Shown here: positions 48,510 through 59,428 of the stretch, piece by piece | Layout: every line of letters starts with the position of its first letter | Numbering within the stretch: the first letter of the stretch is position 1 | Program-made: the position numbers and the translations under genes | The notes under the pieces: model-generated | The model's database searches: none | The model's input: only the letters and a program-made list of their open reading frames with translations | What the model was told of the DNA's origin: nothing | Source: Argentina anserina | Taxonomy: Eukaryota; Streptophyta; Magnoliopsida; Rosales; Rosaceae | DNA length: 64,000 nt | Assembly (NCBI RefSeq): GCF_933775445.1 | Contig: NC_065877.1 | Location: 1,984,001 to 2,048,000 of the forward strand | Direction: 5' to 3'

Positions 48510-49304
48510 CTATAATGCATAGAATCGAGTGCGGGTACGTGGAAACGAAGTGTTTGGAAACGCGGAAGCGATTTTTTTCAAAAATTAAGAAAGCGGCTGC
48601 GTTTTAGAAACGTCAAAATAATAAATATATATTATATACTATTTTTATCTTTTATTTTTAAATTATTTTATCCAGTTTTAAAATAACTTGATAACTATTA
48701 ATAACTTCTTTTCTAAACCATGATTATCCTTGGTTATAGCAATATTAAAGCTTCCTTTCAAAATTCAAACAAAAAAAGGTCTAGTATAGTGTGAAGATAT
48801 TGGCCACGTGCAAGTCAAAGAGACATCACTAGATGAAATTGAATAAAAAAAAGGTTAGTCTTCTCTCTGTCTCTTCAAGATTTTCTTCATATCTCTCCCA
48901 AACTCTTTCTCTTTTCTATGACACATTAGATCAATTGATGTTATTCATCTTTAACCGCTTGAAGAAATTGAAAGAAGATGAGACGAGAAGAATAGACTCA
49001 AGACATTGATTGATGAAATAGAGAAAGAGAAGGAATCGCGCTTCCAATTTGGAAGCCAACGCTTCCGCCGCGCTTCCAATTAGGAAGCCAACGCTTCCGC
49101 CGCGCTTCCAATTAGGAAGCCAACGCTTCCACCGCGCTTCCAATTAGGAAGCCAACGCTTCCACCACGCTTCCAGTTTGGAAGCCAACGCTTCTGCCGCG
49201 CTCCCAAACCCTCCTTTTATGGAATCGCTCTTCCGTCGCACTACCCCGCGCTTCTGCTTCCGAAGCGGGAATCGGTCGTCAAGGCAAGCTTCCGTGCTAT
49301 GTAG
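48510..49304. mobile_element. hAT-type MITE carrying tandem repeats
   Basis: A perfect 8-base duplication AGTTTAAG flanks it (48502-48509 and 49305-49312). Left end CTATAATGCATAG and right end (inward) CTACATAGCACGGAAGC are weak inverted repeats. Both subterminal regions are rich in GGAAGCG/CGCTTCC words (left: ACGCGGAAGCG near 48560; right: CGCGCTTC...GAAGCGGG). The right third contains five 32-base tandem units. Confidence 0.7.
49038..49197 (+). repeat. Five 32-base tandem units, each self-complementary
   Basis: Units start at 49038, 49070, 49102, 49134 and 49166 and follow the pattern GCGCTTCCAATTAGGAAGCC plus AACGCTTCCGCC. Each contains the palindrome CTTCCAATT(A/T)GGAAG and thus can form a small hairpin. 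Units differ by one to three bases. Confidence 0.92.
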
Positions 49305-49312
49305 AGTTTAAG

Positions 49313-50760
49313 TGACATTCAACCTAAGCATCTGCATACCCATATGCTTTTGAAATAGGGTAAAATGTGGAGCAAGATGTGCGTTATTATTATTTTTCAA
49401 GAAGGATAAACTAACAAAAGCTAAAGCTAAGCTCTCATTTTGCTACCCCCCCTAAACACAAGAAAGTTGGTCGAACTCGGAGCGCCGCTAGCTAGTTCAA
49501 ACATTGCCCCTTCTTACCGTCCGGCGGTGAGTCGGGTGACGTTGTCGTCGGACGAGACGCAATTTGATCCTTGATTTAGTTGTTGTTTAAGGGATTTAGA
49601 GGCGATGGGAGGAAGGTCATGGTTGTTGGGGTCGGGTTCTCTTCAAGTTGGCTGGGTAAGGGAGTGTAGCGGCGACGACGAGATCGTCAAGAGTTCAGAG
49701 TTGGCGGTGATTTTTCCAGAGGCGCAATGAAGAGGTGAAGTCGGTTCGACTTGGGATGGTTTTGTTTGGAATGGTGGAGATTCCTTGCGTAACGGTGTGG
49801 GAGGAAGGACTTTTGTGGCAAGCCCGCGAAAGGGATGGAGTGGTCCGATGGTGGTTGATCTAGATTGGGGGCGACCCTGATAATGGCTTGTTTTGATCTC
49901 TCTGGAGTGGTTGTAGCCGGTCCCGATTTGGTCTCCTGTTTTGTTTTTTCTTTTTCTGGTCCTAGTCATGCTAAAATGGCACGGTGTTGGTTGGTTGCTT
50001 GGTGATACTAGTGCTACTAAGAATTTTTGATCTCAAGTGTCAGGTGTACAGGACGGTGATCAGTCAGTCTGATATGGGATTTCCTGATTTGGCTTGGGTT
50101 TGTCTTTTGGTGGGTTTTGTATTTGCTTAGGTAATTGATCAGCGGTGGCATATATTAGCGACATTGATGGTGTTTTGGGACACTGATGGGTTGGTTGATT
50201 GATGATTGTATTCATATCCCCTCGTAAGCAATTTATGGGCAAGTGAGGGACTGAGTAGGCGATAGTAATGAGATGTTGGAAGGAGATAGTGTCAATAATA
50301 GGGGTGATTGTGGTTTATGTAGTCTCAAGTTTGAGAGGTCAGCATTTCAAGTTGGTCGGTTCCATTCATAGCTAATGTCGACTAAGTCGATCAAAAGCTG
50401 ATCATGAGGACTTTGGGTGGCGTAATATCAGGGTTGGAGGAGAGGTATCAAGGTTGCTTTGGCTCTACACATTGGTTGTCTTGAGTCGCCTACAATATTA
50501 TCTGCTATAGTTGTGTCCATTTTAGTTCTAGTTAGTCTATGAGTTTGTAGTCGGTATTTTACAATATCTGAGGGTGATTCACAATCATCTTTCGATCTTG
50601 TACATATGTCTTGTTAGTTAGTCTTGTGTCAGTTTGAGTTGGATTGTTGCCCCATTAGTGTCAGTATGGACTTTCAGTTTGAAGTTCAGTGTGAGCTACT
50701 TATTGGCTCCAAAATCAGTGCAATTTCATTGTTAATGAAGTTCTTATTTGATTAAAAAAA
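49313..50760 (+). other. Possible retroposed fragment ending in an A-run
   Basis: From about 49440 the sequence is GC-richer than its surroundings and ends TTAATGAAGTTCTTATTTGATT followed by nine As (50754 onward). That resembles the tail near 25190-25215 (TTAATGAAAGCTTTCCCATT plus As) after the RNase H fragment. No reverse transcriptase or long open frame is seen and no target duplication found. It could be the 3' part of a decayed LINE; low certainty. Confidence 0.25.
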
Positions 50761-53563
50761 AACAAGTTCTTTTTCCTATGAATAATGAAGCAGATCAAAT
50801 CGTATCTTTGTCCCTCCACGGCCATGATTGTCTAACATGAAATCCTAAACCACATAAAACTCGGAGAATAGCGCATCTCGTATTACTATTATAAACAACC
50901 AAAATACGAATTTCAATAAGATTATATACATCTATAAATGTCTATTTCGCTTTAATAATCTAGCAACGTTTTAACTAGATAATCAAGACCAAATTAAGTC
51001 ATTTTTGTCATTGAACAACTAAGAAATATGTGATTTAATGATCTAACGTCGTCATAAGAAGTGACCTGAATGAGATTTTTCACTCGGATTTCACTAATTG
51101 TCTACATTACTAAATGATTCAAGTGTTTAGTGATGGAGACCGAGTTAGGTCATCTTTGTCACTTCATGAAAGTAACCTTGTCCTTCCTCCCAAAACTGAA
51201 GACAAGAGCTTTTCTTCGGTGGAATGGAAATGCAAGAATTGCCTTGGTTCTAAAGGAAAAGTCCCAGTCCCAATACATTAGTGGTGGTTGGCATTTGGGG
51301 TTGTATTTTCATTTCATATTTTCAGGGGCCACATAGAATCAAACAAAGGGTCTAATCTTATATGGGGTAGTGCCTTTCACAATGATATAAAAACTAGTAC
51401 AATGGTAAGCCACAGCTAAGCTTCTGAGGATGACATGACAACGCATTGTCTTCATGAAAGAAATTCTCATATTAAGAAAAGTTTGTGCACAACAAACAAG
51501 CCCTGTAATTAGTTATTTAGTTTGATTAAAGCAATTGGATTGGATTTTATTTAGAATTGATGGCTAAAAGCTCTGAAAAGAGACCCAAATTAAAGGTGGT
51601 ACAAGGATTATGATTATACTTTTGCTAAATCTGGGTAGTTTATTACTAGGGACAAACTTAATGAGGTTTGCGCAATCGTCATCTGCAATGAATTGGATTG
51701 ATATCAGTGGCCAGAAGCCTAATGCTTACATGAGCAAACGGTCTGTTTTTTGAGCAAGAATCACAGCGTTACCTTACCTTCACCTTGTGATCGGGATGAG
51801 GTCTTGATGATCAAAAACAGTCAATTGAAACGCGTTCTCCGACTGGGGAAGTTCTTTTTAAATCTGAAGCTCTAGATTACTACATGATTCTCTGATTTCT
51901 GTCACCACTCAAATCATAGTATCCCTGACGACTAGTATCGCACTTACAACGAAACAATCATATTTTGCGAGTATATGAAAATAATATACTCGTATCTAAG
52001 AATAAAAACATACAAATATAATATATTTAATTGGAGCGTTCTAGTCTTCTATAGATGGTTAATTAACTTTGTTTGTATTTAAGGGTGGTTAGATGGTACA
52101 ATGAAGCTAACTGGTTAGCTCTAGAGCCTTTATTTATCGGTAGATTCTCAGAAACTTTGTTAAAGATATCGTGATCAACGTTAACAAAATATAAAGGGCC
52201 TCGCTATAAGCTGCCATCGTGTTTTTCCTCTTGTCTAACACATGAATCGCTTAGATTTGCAGAATGAACAATTGAGTTTTCCAACAAGAGGAAATCTAAT
52301 CACTTAAATTTACAGAATGACCATGTTTCCTCGCCCAAGATGTGTTTGAACAACTGGCTGTTTGAATACTGGAAGCTAATTAAAATAGATATGAAGATCT
52401 GCTGCTATATATACCAGTAAGTTCCTCTGTTTAACTTAAATACAAATCTAATTTTACTTCTACTCAACTGCGAGTTCTAACAGATTTCTGGTGTTGGGGC
52501 TGAACTAGGTCTCAATCAGATTTCTACATTTCAGTTCATCTCTGTTTGAGAAAAGGGCATCCAGCTTGTTTCTGGGTATGGATTTTGTAACTAGCAAGAG
52601 AGCTACTCCAGTTGAAGCATATGTCGAATTGTGCAGAGATAATCGTCCTGATTTCATATTTCATCAATGGATTGTGGCACCTGTTGTTGAAGTTGTTTTT
52701 GTCTCAAAACGATGCAAGTACTGGAATGATGAAAGCATACTGACCCTAGAAAAATATGATGACAAAGCATCATAGCAACCATAAACAGTATCTTATTGCC
52801 AAAGGAAGAATCTCTACCAACCATAAAAGATTACCTCTATTACTATGCTACAGAAATTCCATTCGTCCAAAAACCAAACTTGACATAAACAAGAAATTCC
52901 TAAACCAAGAGCCTGATTTTAAGTTCAAAGCTTCTGCTCATATGGTTGCCTCTTTTTTACTACTCTTTGCTGTTTTAATTTTAAGGCTTCACAAAGACAT
53001 GGAATTTCCTTTCAATATTTGTTGAGATGAAATTGTCCCATAATGATGCAAGCACAGGAATGATGACAAACATCTTAGAGAACAAACTGACCAAAATTCT
53101 AACTACAAGCACTTGATGCCAAAGGAAGAATCTCTACCAATCAAAGAAGGTTTACATAACAAGCATTCGATGACTTTTTTTAACCATTTCAACATCAGAG
53201 TCAGAATACTAGAGTACAACTTAAAATAACTAATCTCCCATCTACCAATTTGCATCTTAAACTCGTAACTAAGTCTTTCCTCATATCAGATCAATCCTGA
53301 TGGAGCAAGAAATTTACGAGTTCTAATCTACAGTTGTTAAATAAAGAACACAAGATAGAGCTTAAGGAAAGACTTAAGCCATGAAGAAAACATATTATAA
53401 AAGAGGCGGTAGAAAGGAAGCTAAGGCTGTAAGATAAATGCACATTTATTATCTAGATCAGGGTTCAGAAAGGGCAGACATGTTATCCATGGTGTCATCA
53501 AGTAGACCTTGAACAGATAGCAAGGTAGTTGTTATAACAAAATTGACTCACCAATTTAGCCGA
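50761..53563. other. Intergenic with a local duplication
   Basis: No gene is recognised. Two related segments about 325 bases apart (about 52690-52826 and 53020-53140) share words such as GCCAAAGGAAGAATCTCTACCAA and AATGATGCAAG/AACGATGCAAG. The open frame at 52566-52775 (69 codons) overlaps the first segment and has no domain. The last 200 bases are the 3' flank of the coiled-coil gene. Confidence 0.45.
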
Positions 53564-55432
53564 TCAGCGACCTTTAGCAGCATATGCAACAGAAGCTGCA
53601 GCAATTATGGTTGTTGCCGATGACACCAAAGTCCAGAAAGTATTCTTTCTCTTCTGTGCCTGAGCCACGGCGTGCAGAGACTCCACTTGTTGCGTCAGCT
53701 CTTCCACCATCTTCTCATTGTTTCTGAAAGCATTCTGTATGGCATCCAACGCCACGGCATATGGCTGAACTTCTTCTCCAAGGTTCTTCTCCTTGATAGC
53801 CACTCCCTTCTTCCCTTCAGAATGAGAAGCTAGGAATGCTGCAGTGTTCTTCAACATAGTCAATGCTTGCTTCGAGCTCCTCCCAGCTGCTTCATATTTA
53901 ACCTTCCAATCATGGATTTCCCTTTGAGCATCAGAAAGGCTCTTCTGCATGATTTCCTTTTCTTTTGATAATGATTCTATGCGACTCTCCATCACTTTAT
54001 TCATCTCAGTAATTTTATCAATCTCACTCCTCAGTTTAGCCGATAATCGCTCAACTTCTTTAACCTTCTCCTCCCTTTCGGAAACAGTTAGTTTCAAGTC
54101 CTCCACCATCTTTATCTGCTCAGCCAAATTTTTCAGAACCTCAGACCTCTCTTTCTTTACAACCTCCAGGGCATCTTCATATTTACTAACTTCAGACAAC
54201 AACTGTGCTCTCTTCCCCTCTAACTCATTGCGAGAATTCCGCAGAGTAAATATAACATCTCTTTGCTCAGCCACTTGTCTACTCAAGTCAGCAACTTCAC
54301 CATCGCGGTCGGCCTTTGCCTCCTCAATCTCATTCTTCTTTTGAGTAATTTCCTTGATCTTCTGCTCTTTGCTCTCCAATTCCACAGTAACCATATCCAA
54401 AATCGCCTTCTGCGATTGCACTTCCTCATTCAACCTCTCCACACTATCCTCCTTCTCCTTCTTCTCTCTCACCAATGCCCTAATCTCCCCCTCCATCTCC
54501 TTTTCCTTCGCCGCAGCCTCACCAACACTCTCCTCCAGCTCCAAAACCCTCTTCTCCAACCCCTCCTTCTCTGCCCTCAAACTCAATCCCACCTTCTTCA
54601 ACTCCCCCACCTCTTTCTCCAACCTCAAAACCGCCACTTCCCGCCCGCTCCTCGCCGCATCAATCGCCTCCTTCTCCCTCACAATCCTCCCAATCTCCCT
54701 CCTCAAATCCGCAACCACACCCTCCATCTCCCCACGCTTCCTCTCCGCCAAATCCCTCTCCCTCATCACTGCCTCAACCGCCCTCTCCTTCTCGCATTTC
54801 TCCTCCTCCAACCCCCGGCATTGCTTCCTCACCCTCTCCACTTCCTCCCCCACACACCTCTCCCTCCTCTCCATCTCCACAACCTTCAACCTCAAGCCAT
54901 TCGCCTCGACAACAAGCCCATCGAAATCCCCCTTCACCGAATCTCTCTCCCTACAAACCCTCCTCACCCTCCCCTTCTCATTCTCAACACTGCCCAAAAG
55001 CCTACCCACCTCCCTCCTCAAAACCTCAACCTCCTCCTCCCTCTCCTTCTTCCTCAACTCAATCTCAGCCATCTGGGCCGCCACGAAAACCCCGAAAACA
55101 CTCTTCTCCAGCTCAAGTCCGCAGCACTCCTCACTCTTTACACCCAGATCAATCTCCAGAGCCTTCTTCTCCTCCCCAAACCTACTCACCTCAGATTCCA
55201 AGCCCTCCTTGGCCTTCACCAGAGCCTCCACCTGCTGCCTCCGGTCGAGCGTCTCCTTCAGCAGCAGAGAGTTCAGCGACTTCAGGTTGGCCAGCTTCTC
55301 CGACGACACGTCGTCCATGGCGGCGGCGGCGTTGGAGGTGGGTTTGTCGGTGTGGGTGTGGGTGTGGTGGGTGGGTTGTTCTTCTTGTTTAGTGGTGTCC
55401 TTGGATTGATGGGTCGCTTTCTTTTTGGCCAT
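53564..55432 (-). CDS. Tail-anchored long coiled-coil protein
   Basis: Single uninterrupted frame of 622 residues. Residues 1-40 are low complexity (Lys, Gln, a His-Thr run). Residues ~41-560 are nearly continuous heptad-rich coiled coil, dominated by Glu, Lys, Arg, Val and Leu (e.g. EVERVRKQCRGLEEEKCEKE). The last ~25 residues form a hydrophobic segment (FWTLVSSATTIIAAASVAYA) followed by a short basic end (AKGR): a C-terminal tail anchor, probably in the ER, nuclear envelope or an organelle outer membrane. An alternative start at Met39 (MDDVSSEKLANL) would remove the low-complexity leader and may be the true one. I do not recognise the family with confidence; architecture resembles plant tail-anchored coiled-coil tethers of the WIT or myosin-heavy-chain-like groups. 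Upstream lie three TGGGCC site II motifs. Confidence 0.88.
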   Translation of the reverse strand: MAKKKATHQSKDTTKQEEQPTHHTHTHTDKPTSNAAAAMDDVSSEKLANLKSLNSLLLKETLDRRQQVEALVKAKEGLESEVSRFGEEKKALEIDLGVKSEECCGLELEKSVFGVFVAAQMAEIELRKKEREEEVEVLRREVGRLLGSVENEKGRVRRVCRERDSVKGDFDGLVVEANGLRLKVVEMERRERCVGEEVERVRKQCRGLEEEKCEKERAVEAVMRERDLAERKRGEMEGVVADLRREIGRIVREKEAIDAARSGREVAVLRLEKEVGELKKVGLSLRAEKEGLEKRVLELEESVGEAAAKEKEMEGEIRALVREKKEKEDSVERLNEEVQSQKAILDMVTVELESKEQKIKEITQKKNEIEEAKADRDGEVADLSRQVAEQRDVIFTLRNSRNELEGKRAQLLSEVSKYEDALEVVKKERSEVLKNLAEQIKMVEDLKLTVSEREEKVKEVERLSAKLRSEIDKITEMNKVMESRIESLSKEKEIMQKSLSDAQREIHDWKVKYEAAGRSSKQALTMLKNTAAFLASHSEGKKGVAIKEKNLGEEVQPYAVALDAIQNAFRNNEKMVEELTQQVESLHAVAQAQKRKNTFWTLVSSATTIIAAASVAYAAKGR

Positions 55433-55605
55433 TATGTGATGGGAAATATGGGATTTTAGGGATTGGGGATTAGGGTTTTGCTAGGGTTCTTGTGGAGAGA
55501 AATGAAGCGTTGGGGATATTAAAGGAAGCGACTTTGTATTTATGAGAACTGAGAGAGTCGTTTTGAATTTCTGGGCGGATGGATTTGATTTTCAAAAATT
55601 TTTGG

Positions 55606-55634
55606 GGCCCAGTAAGGGGCCCAGTAGAGGCCCA
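55606..55634 (-). promoter_or_regulatory. Three site II (TGGGCC) motifs
   Basis: GGCCCA occurs at 55606-55611, 55618-55623 and 55629-55634 (TGGGCC on the minus strand), spaced 11-12 bases apart and 175-200 bases upstream of the coiled-coil gene's ATG. Site II elements bind TCP factors in plant housekeeping and cell-cycle promoters. A telo-box-like AACCCTAA lies closer to the gene (about 55468). Confidence 0.6.
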
Positions 55635-55639
55635 GATAT

Positions 55640-58208
55640 TGGAGGGTGTTTTCGGCATTTTCTGTGCGGGAACTTTGGAAATTGGAGTATCTGGGATTGG
55701 GTGGTTTCTATTTTTGTTTCTTTTGTTTTTTGTTTTTATATTTATTCACCAACGACTCGTCGTTTCTTTACCGCCCGCCTAGCCTTCTTAGTCGCCCGCC
55801 TAGTGACCGCCTAGCTGGTTTATATATGGACATGCTGCATATGATGGAGCGCAATGATATTCAACTTGGTCTTGGACATGTATTTGGAGTTGGATAATCT
55901 TATTCATCTGTAACATTCACTTGACTCTCGGAGACTGCAGCTACTCCAGGTCGATTCCTCATGGCAGCGGTGGCTCCTTGGATTCTGATACACTATGGGT
56001 TTGCTGGTGACTGCTTGCCTTGTAGTCCTAGAAGGTAGCGCACCATTGTTAACTTTTTATACCGGTATACACATCTGTTTACTGTATGTGACATGTTACA
56101 TTGTTACATTTTATGCATCTGTCTCAGATACAAAACCAGATATTAGTGGAAACCCTGGGTTTGGACAACCAACTGCACTAGATGTATGAATCTCCATCGT
56201 AAAATCACTTCATGAAGTACAAACTACCCAGATTTGGTGCAGTTGGACAACCAACTTGGTTATACAGAAAGCAAAAGGAACTTAATTTTTCACTGGTGAC
56301 TATCCTAGATATAAAACCGGATGAGTGATATTGATTTTCTAGCATGAAGTGTACATTGTTGGGGGAGACACATTGCAGATCGATGAAAATGATAATGTAT
56401 TTGCTTCAAACGAAAATGTCCGTCTAACATTTTTTATGATCTGTTGGCTGCGATCACGAAAGCAGTTTTTGAGTCCAAACTGAACATTAAAATCAATACA
56501 ATGATCCATTACTATGTTCCATGGAAAACCCAAAACCAAGTCAGTTCTTTCCATAACATACTCAATACACTGCAGGCTGCAGTAGCAGCAGCAGCAGCAG
56601 GCTATGGCAACTAAAACAAATTCATCATAGCTACAATCACATGGTAATCTGCAATTCAGTTATCCTATTTGATTCTGATCCTTTAACTTTTTGCAAGAGC
56701 AAACTTCTTTTTTCTTATTTTTCTTCCTCATTTCATTTTACAGGATATATTTTTTGGGGGAAATTGATACTTGGTGCTGTGACCTTGGCTGGAAATGAAA
56801 ATGATTTCCAATTGAACCAGACCGGCCTTTAAGTTCATTTCCCTCACGGTTGTGGCTGAGGGAGACGAATCAGTAATCACGCAGATGCACATAGATGACC
56901 AAAACCAAGCTAAAATATGGAGGATACTATTTAGTGTAAATAACCAAAATGCATATTATGAACAATTTGCTAATGTATAAAGTCACAGGTGAGCAACAAC
57001 TAAGTTATAAAGCAATATCAAGCAATGGAGGATTTGAGCTAATTATATACTCTGATTTCGATCCATATGTTTGGAGACTCACTGTAATTAGGCCTCCAAA
57101 CAAGAATCAACTTTGGTTGGTTCAAGTGATATGGTCTCTTTATTATATTCTAACAACAAGGCAAGGTAAATCATAAACAGTAGAATAAACTGATAATACA
57201 GAAGATCCTTCGGGATTTGGCAGGATTAAATAACTACAGCATGCATGAATGAATTGTATAAATGTTTATATTGTTATCATCTGTGACCAGACCTTATGCA
57301 TCTGTTCATACATTGAATGTATTTGTGATTCAAAACATGTGATTAAGGTTGACTTTACATAGATCCACTTAAACAAATTCGAAGACTCATAGCATGCTGA
57401 TTAATGAATTGTATAAGCCCTGGTTGGTGAGCTTTAATATATTTGGCTAAATTTGAGAACTGGACAATCATCAATGCATGAGTGATCTGCATATTGTTCA
57501 CATGGAGTTGAAACTTGAAACTAATTGACCACAAAATGTTGGAATATTCAGCCTATATAAAAACTGCAAATCTTGAAGTCTGGGGAGAATAGATCAATTG
57601 ATTTAAAAAATGTATGGGCAAATTTGTTTCATAATGATAAAACCTATAGATTTTCACTACCACACCAGAAGTCCAGAAGTACTTTTTCCTAGTGGTTGCT
57701 TCTAGGCATCTAATTAACATAAATTAGTGAATTACTATGTACTGGGAATGATGATTGATGAATGCTTGATAGGGTTTGGCAGTGCTTCTATAGGAAGTGT
57801 TTTTGGTGGAAATGCGGAGCAGTTTTGGTGAAAGCGCTTCCATTGAAAGAACATGAATTTCTGTTGAAAATGCAAATGCTTCCTGTCAATACACAATCCC
57901 CTTAATGAAGAAACAATGTTTTGCTAAGCTTGTATAGTTTATGACGCTAGCTGTAAGTCTGTAAATGTTTTATGCCTTTCAATTCTAAGCCCATTTTCCT
58001 ATAGGAAATGTCTTCCACATAATCATAAAATTAAGAGGGAGAAATATTCATTGCACATTCTTAGCCATAATGTACTAGGTTCTTTGAGCCCCAAGAAGCT
58101 TGGGAAGCACAAACCAAATAGGAGAGAAAGATAAACACGGAAGTACATTAAACCGAGCTTCTCTGAAAATCTAGCTACATACTCTGTGACCTTGTTGCTA
58201 TGGCAACT
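55640..58208. other. Intergenic, no gene recognised
   Basis: Short open frames on both strands have no domain. A GCA repeat lies near 56578-56600. The right end is the 3' flank of the AHP gene. No transposon boundary was found. Confidence 0.4.
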
Positions 58209-59428
58209 TCACTGGATCAGCTCTTCAACTTCATTACATGGTACGATACCGCCAGCAGCCAAAATCTGTTGCTCCAGCTATAATGTGAAAAGGTACAAGA
58301 TTAAGAAAGGTTTTGGGATCAAGAGCTAGAGTAGAGGCCAAAGCTTGTCAATTATGAAGCAACCTCTTCCTAATAGTTACCTTGAAAAGAGTTTCCAGTT
58401 TAATTTTCACAATGGCATATTCATGCTTCACTAGCTGAAGAGTTTTTAGGCACCTGCCAATAAGTTTAACAATGTATCACTGTTTTGAAAAGGAACAGTT
58501 TCACAAAACTATAGTGGTGAAAGACCAGTATCACTCACCCTTCAATGTTGTGCTCCTCACCATAGTTACGAAATGCAATGCAGACCCTCTGAACCCTCTG
58601 AGCACCAATGCTGTAATACATTCCAAGAACACATCTCCTCATCAAATTCAATGCAATTTAATAAAGGAGCTGAGACAAACTATTTGAAAACTTGGATCAT
58701 CCTCATTTTTCATGATAAAACATCAACAAGAAAAAATCTCAAAGCATGAAATGTTCTGATATGACATGTCTGCGTGATAAACCCTGCAAACTAGAACAAA
58801 CTTCAGTGCTAATAGTAATACAAATTCTATATTTTAAAGCATGAAATGTTCTGATATGACATGTCTGAGTGATAAACCCTGCAAACTAGAACAAATTTCA
58901 GTGCTAATAGTAATACAAATTCTATATTTTAAAGCATGAGACATTCTTCACAGGAAGAACAAGGCAAAGTACCTGGAGCTGCTACCTTTCAACTGGTGAA
59001 CATTGGCACCCACCTTTTTGAAGTCAACACCCTGCTGACTTCTGAACCAAAAAGAAAGAAATACCTAAGTACATGGCCTTGATGGTAGAATCAATGATCA
59101 AAATAGAAGGCTTGATTCTTACAGAGTCTTGGTCAGGTCATTCAAAAGCCTCTCAGAATCTTTAAAGAAGAGAGACACCACTTCAACCACAAAGTTTGGG
59201 TTGCTCTCATCTTGCAGCTGCTGAAGTTGGTCAAACTGTTCATCCAGAACCCCCTTCAAACAAAGCAACATGAACATATCATCATCTAATCCCATATGCC
59301 AATAAACCCAAAACAAAACAAACACACACACTATTCTTGTATATCTAACATATATTTTCACTGACCTCATGAAAGAGTGAGGCTTTGTAATCAGCATACT
59401 GCTTCTGAAACTGAGACACACCAGCCAT
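58209..59428 (-). CDS. AHP: Histidine-containing phosphotransfer protein (AHP)
   Basis: Six minus-strand exons join in frame to 158 residues: 59428-59366, 59253-59123, 59041-58973, 58610-58539, 58453-58381, 58277-58209. The HPt core carries DEQFDQLQQLQDESNPNFV, VVSLFFKDSERLLNDL, then VGANVHQLKGSSSSIGAQRV with the phospho-accepting His at residue 80 (XHQLKGSS motif), followed by VCIAFRNYGEEHNIEG and a C-terminal helix ending EVEELIQ. All are hallmarks of true AHPs rather than pseudo-HPt proteins, which lack the His. AHPs carry phosphate from cytokinin receptor kinases to nuclear type-A/B response regulators. Length and intron positions fit the family. Intron 3 contains a 95-base tandem duplication. 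Paralogue number not assigned. Confidence 0.95.
58741..58931 (+). repeat. 95-base tandem duplication in AHP intron 3
   Basis: Two copies starting AAAGCATGAAATGTTCTGAT at 58741 and 58836, about 98% identical by eye (a C/A and a C/T difference). A third partial copy (AAAGCATGAGACATTC) begins at about 58931. Confidence 0.95.

Noticed and set aside
49038..49197. CRISPR-like array
   Set aside because: Units are contiguous with no unique spacers, in a plant transposon; it is a tandem repeat.
54263..55459. Plus-strand open frames of 398 and 351 codons opposite the coiled-coil gene
   Set aside because: They encode Leu/Pro/His- or Ser-rich nonsense and arise because Glu/Lys/Arg-rich codons lack antisense stops. 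The minus-strand frame has a coherent coiled coil and tail anchor.
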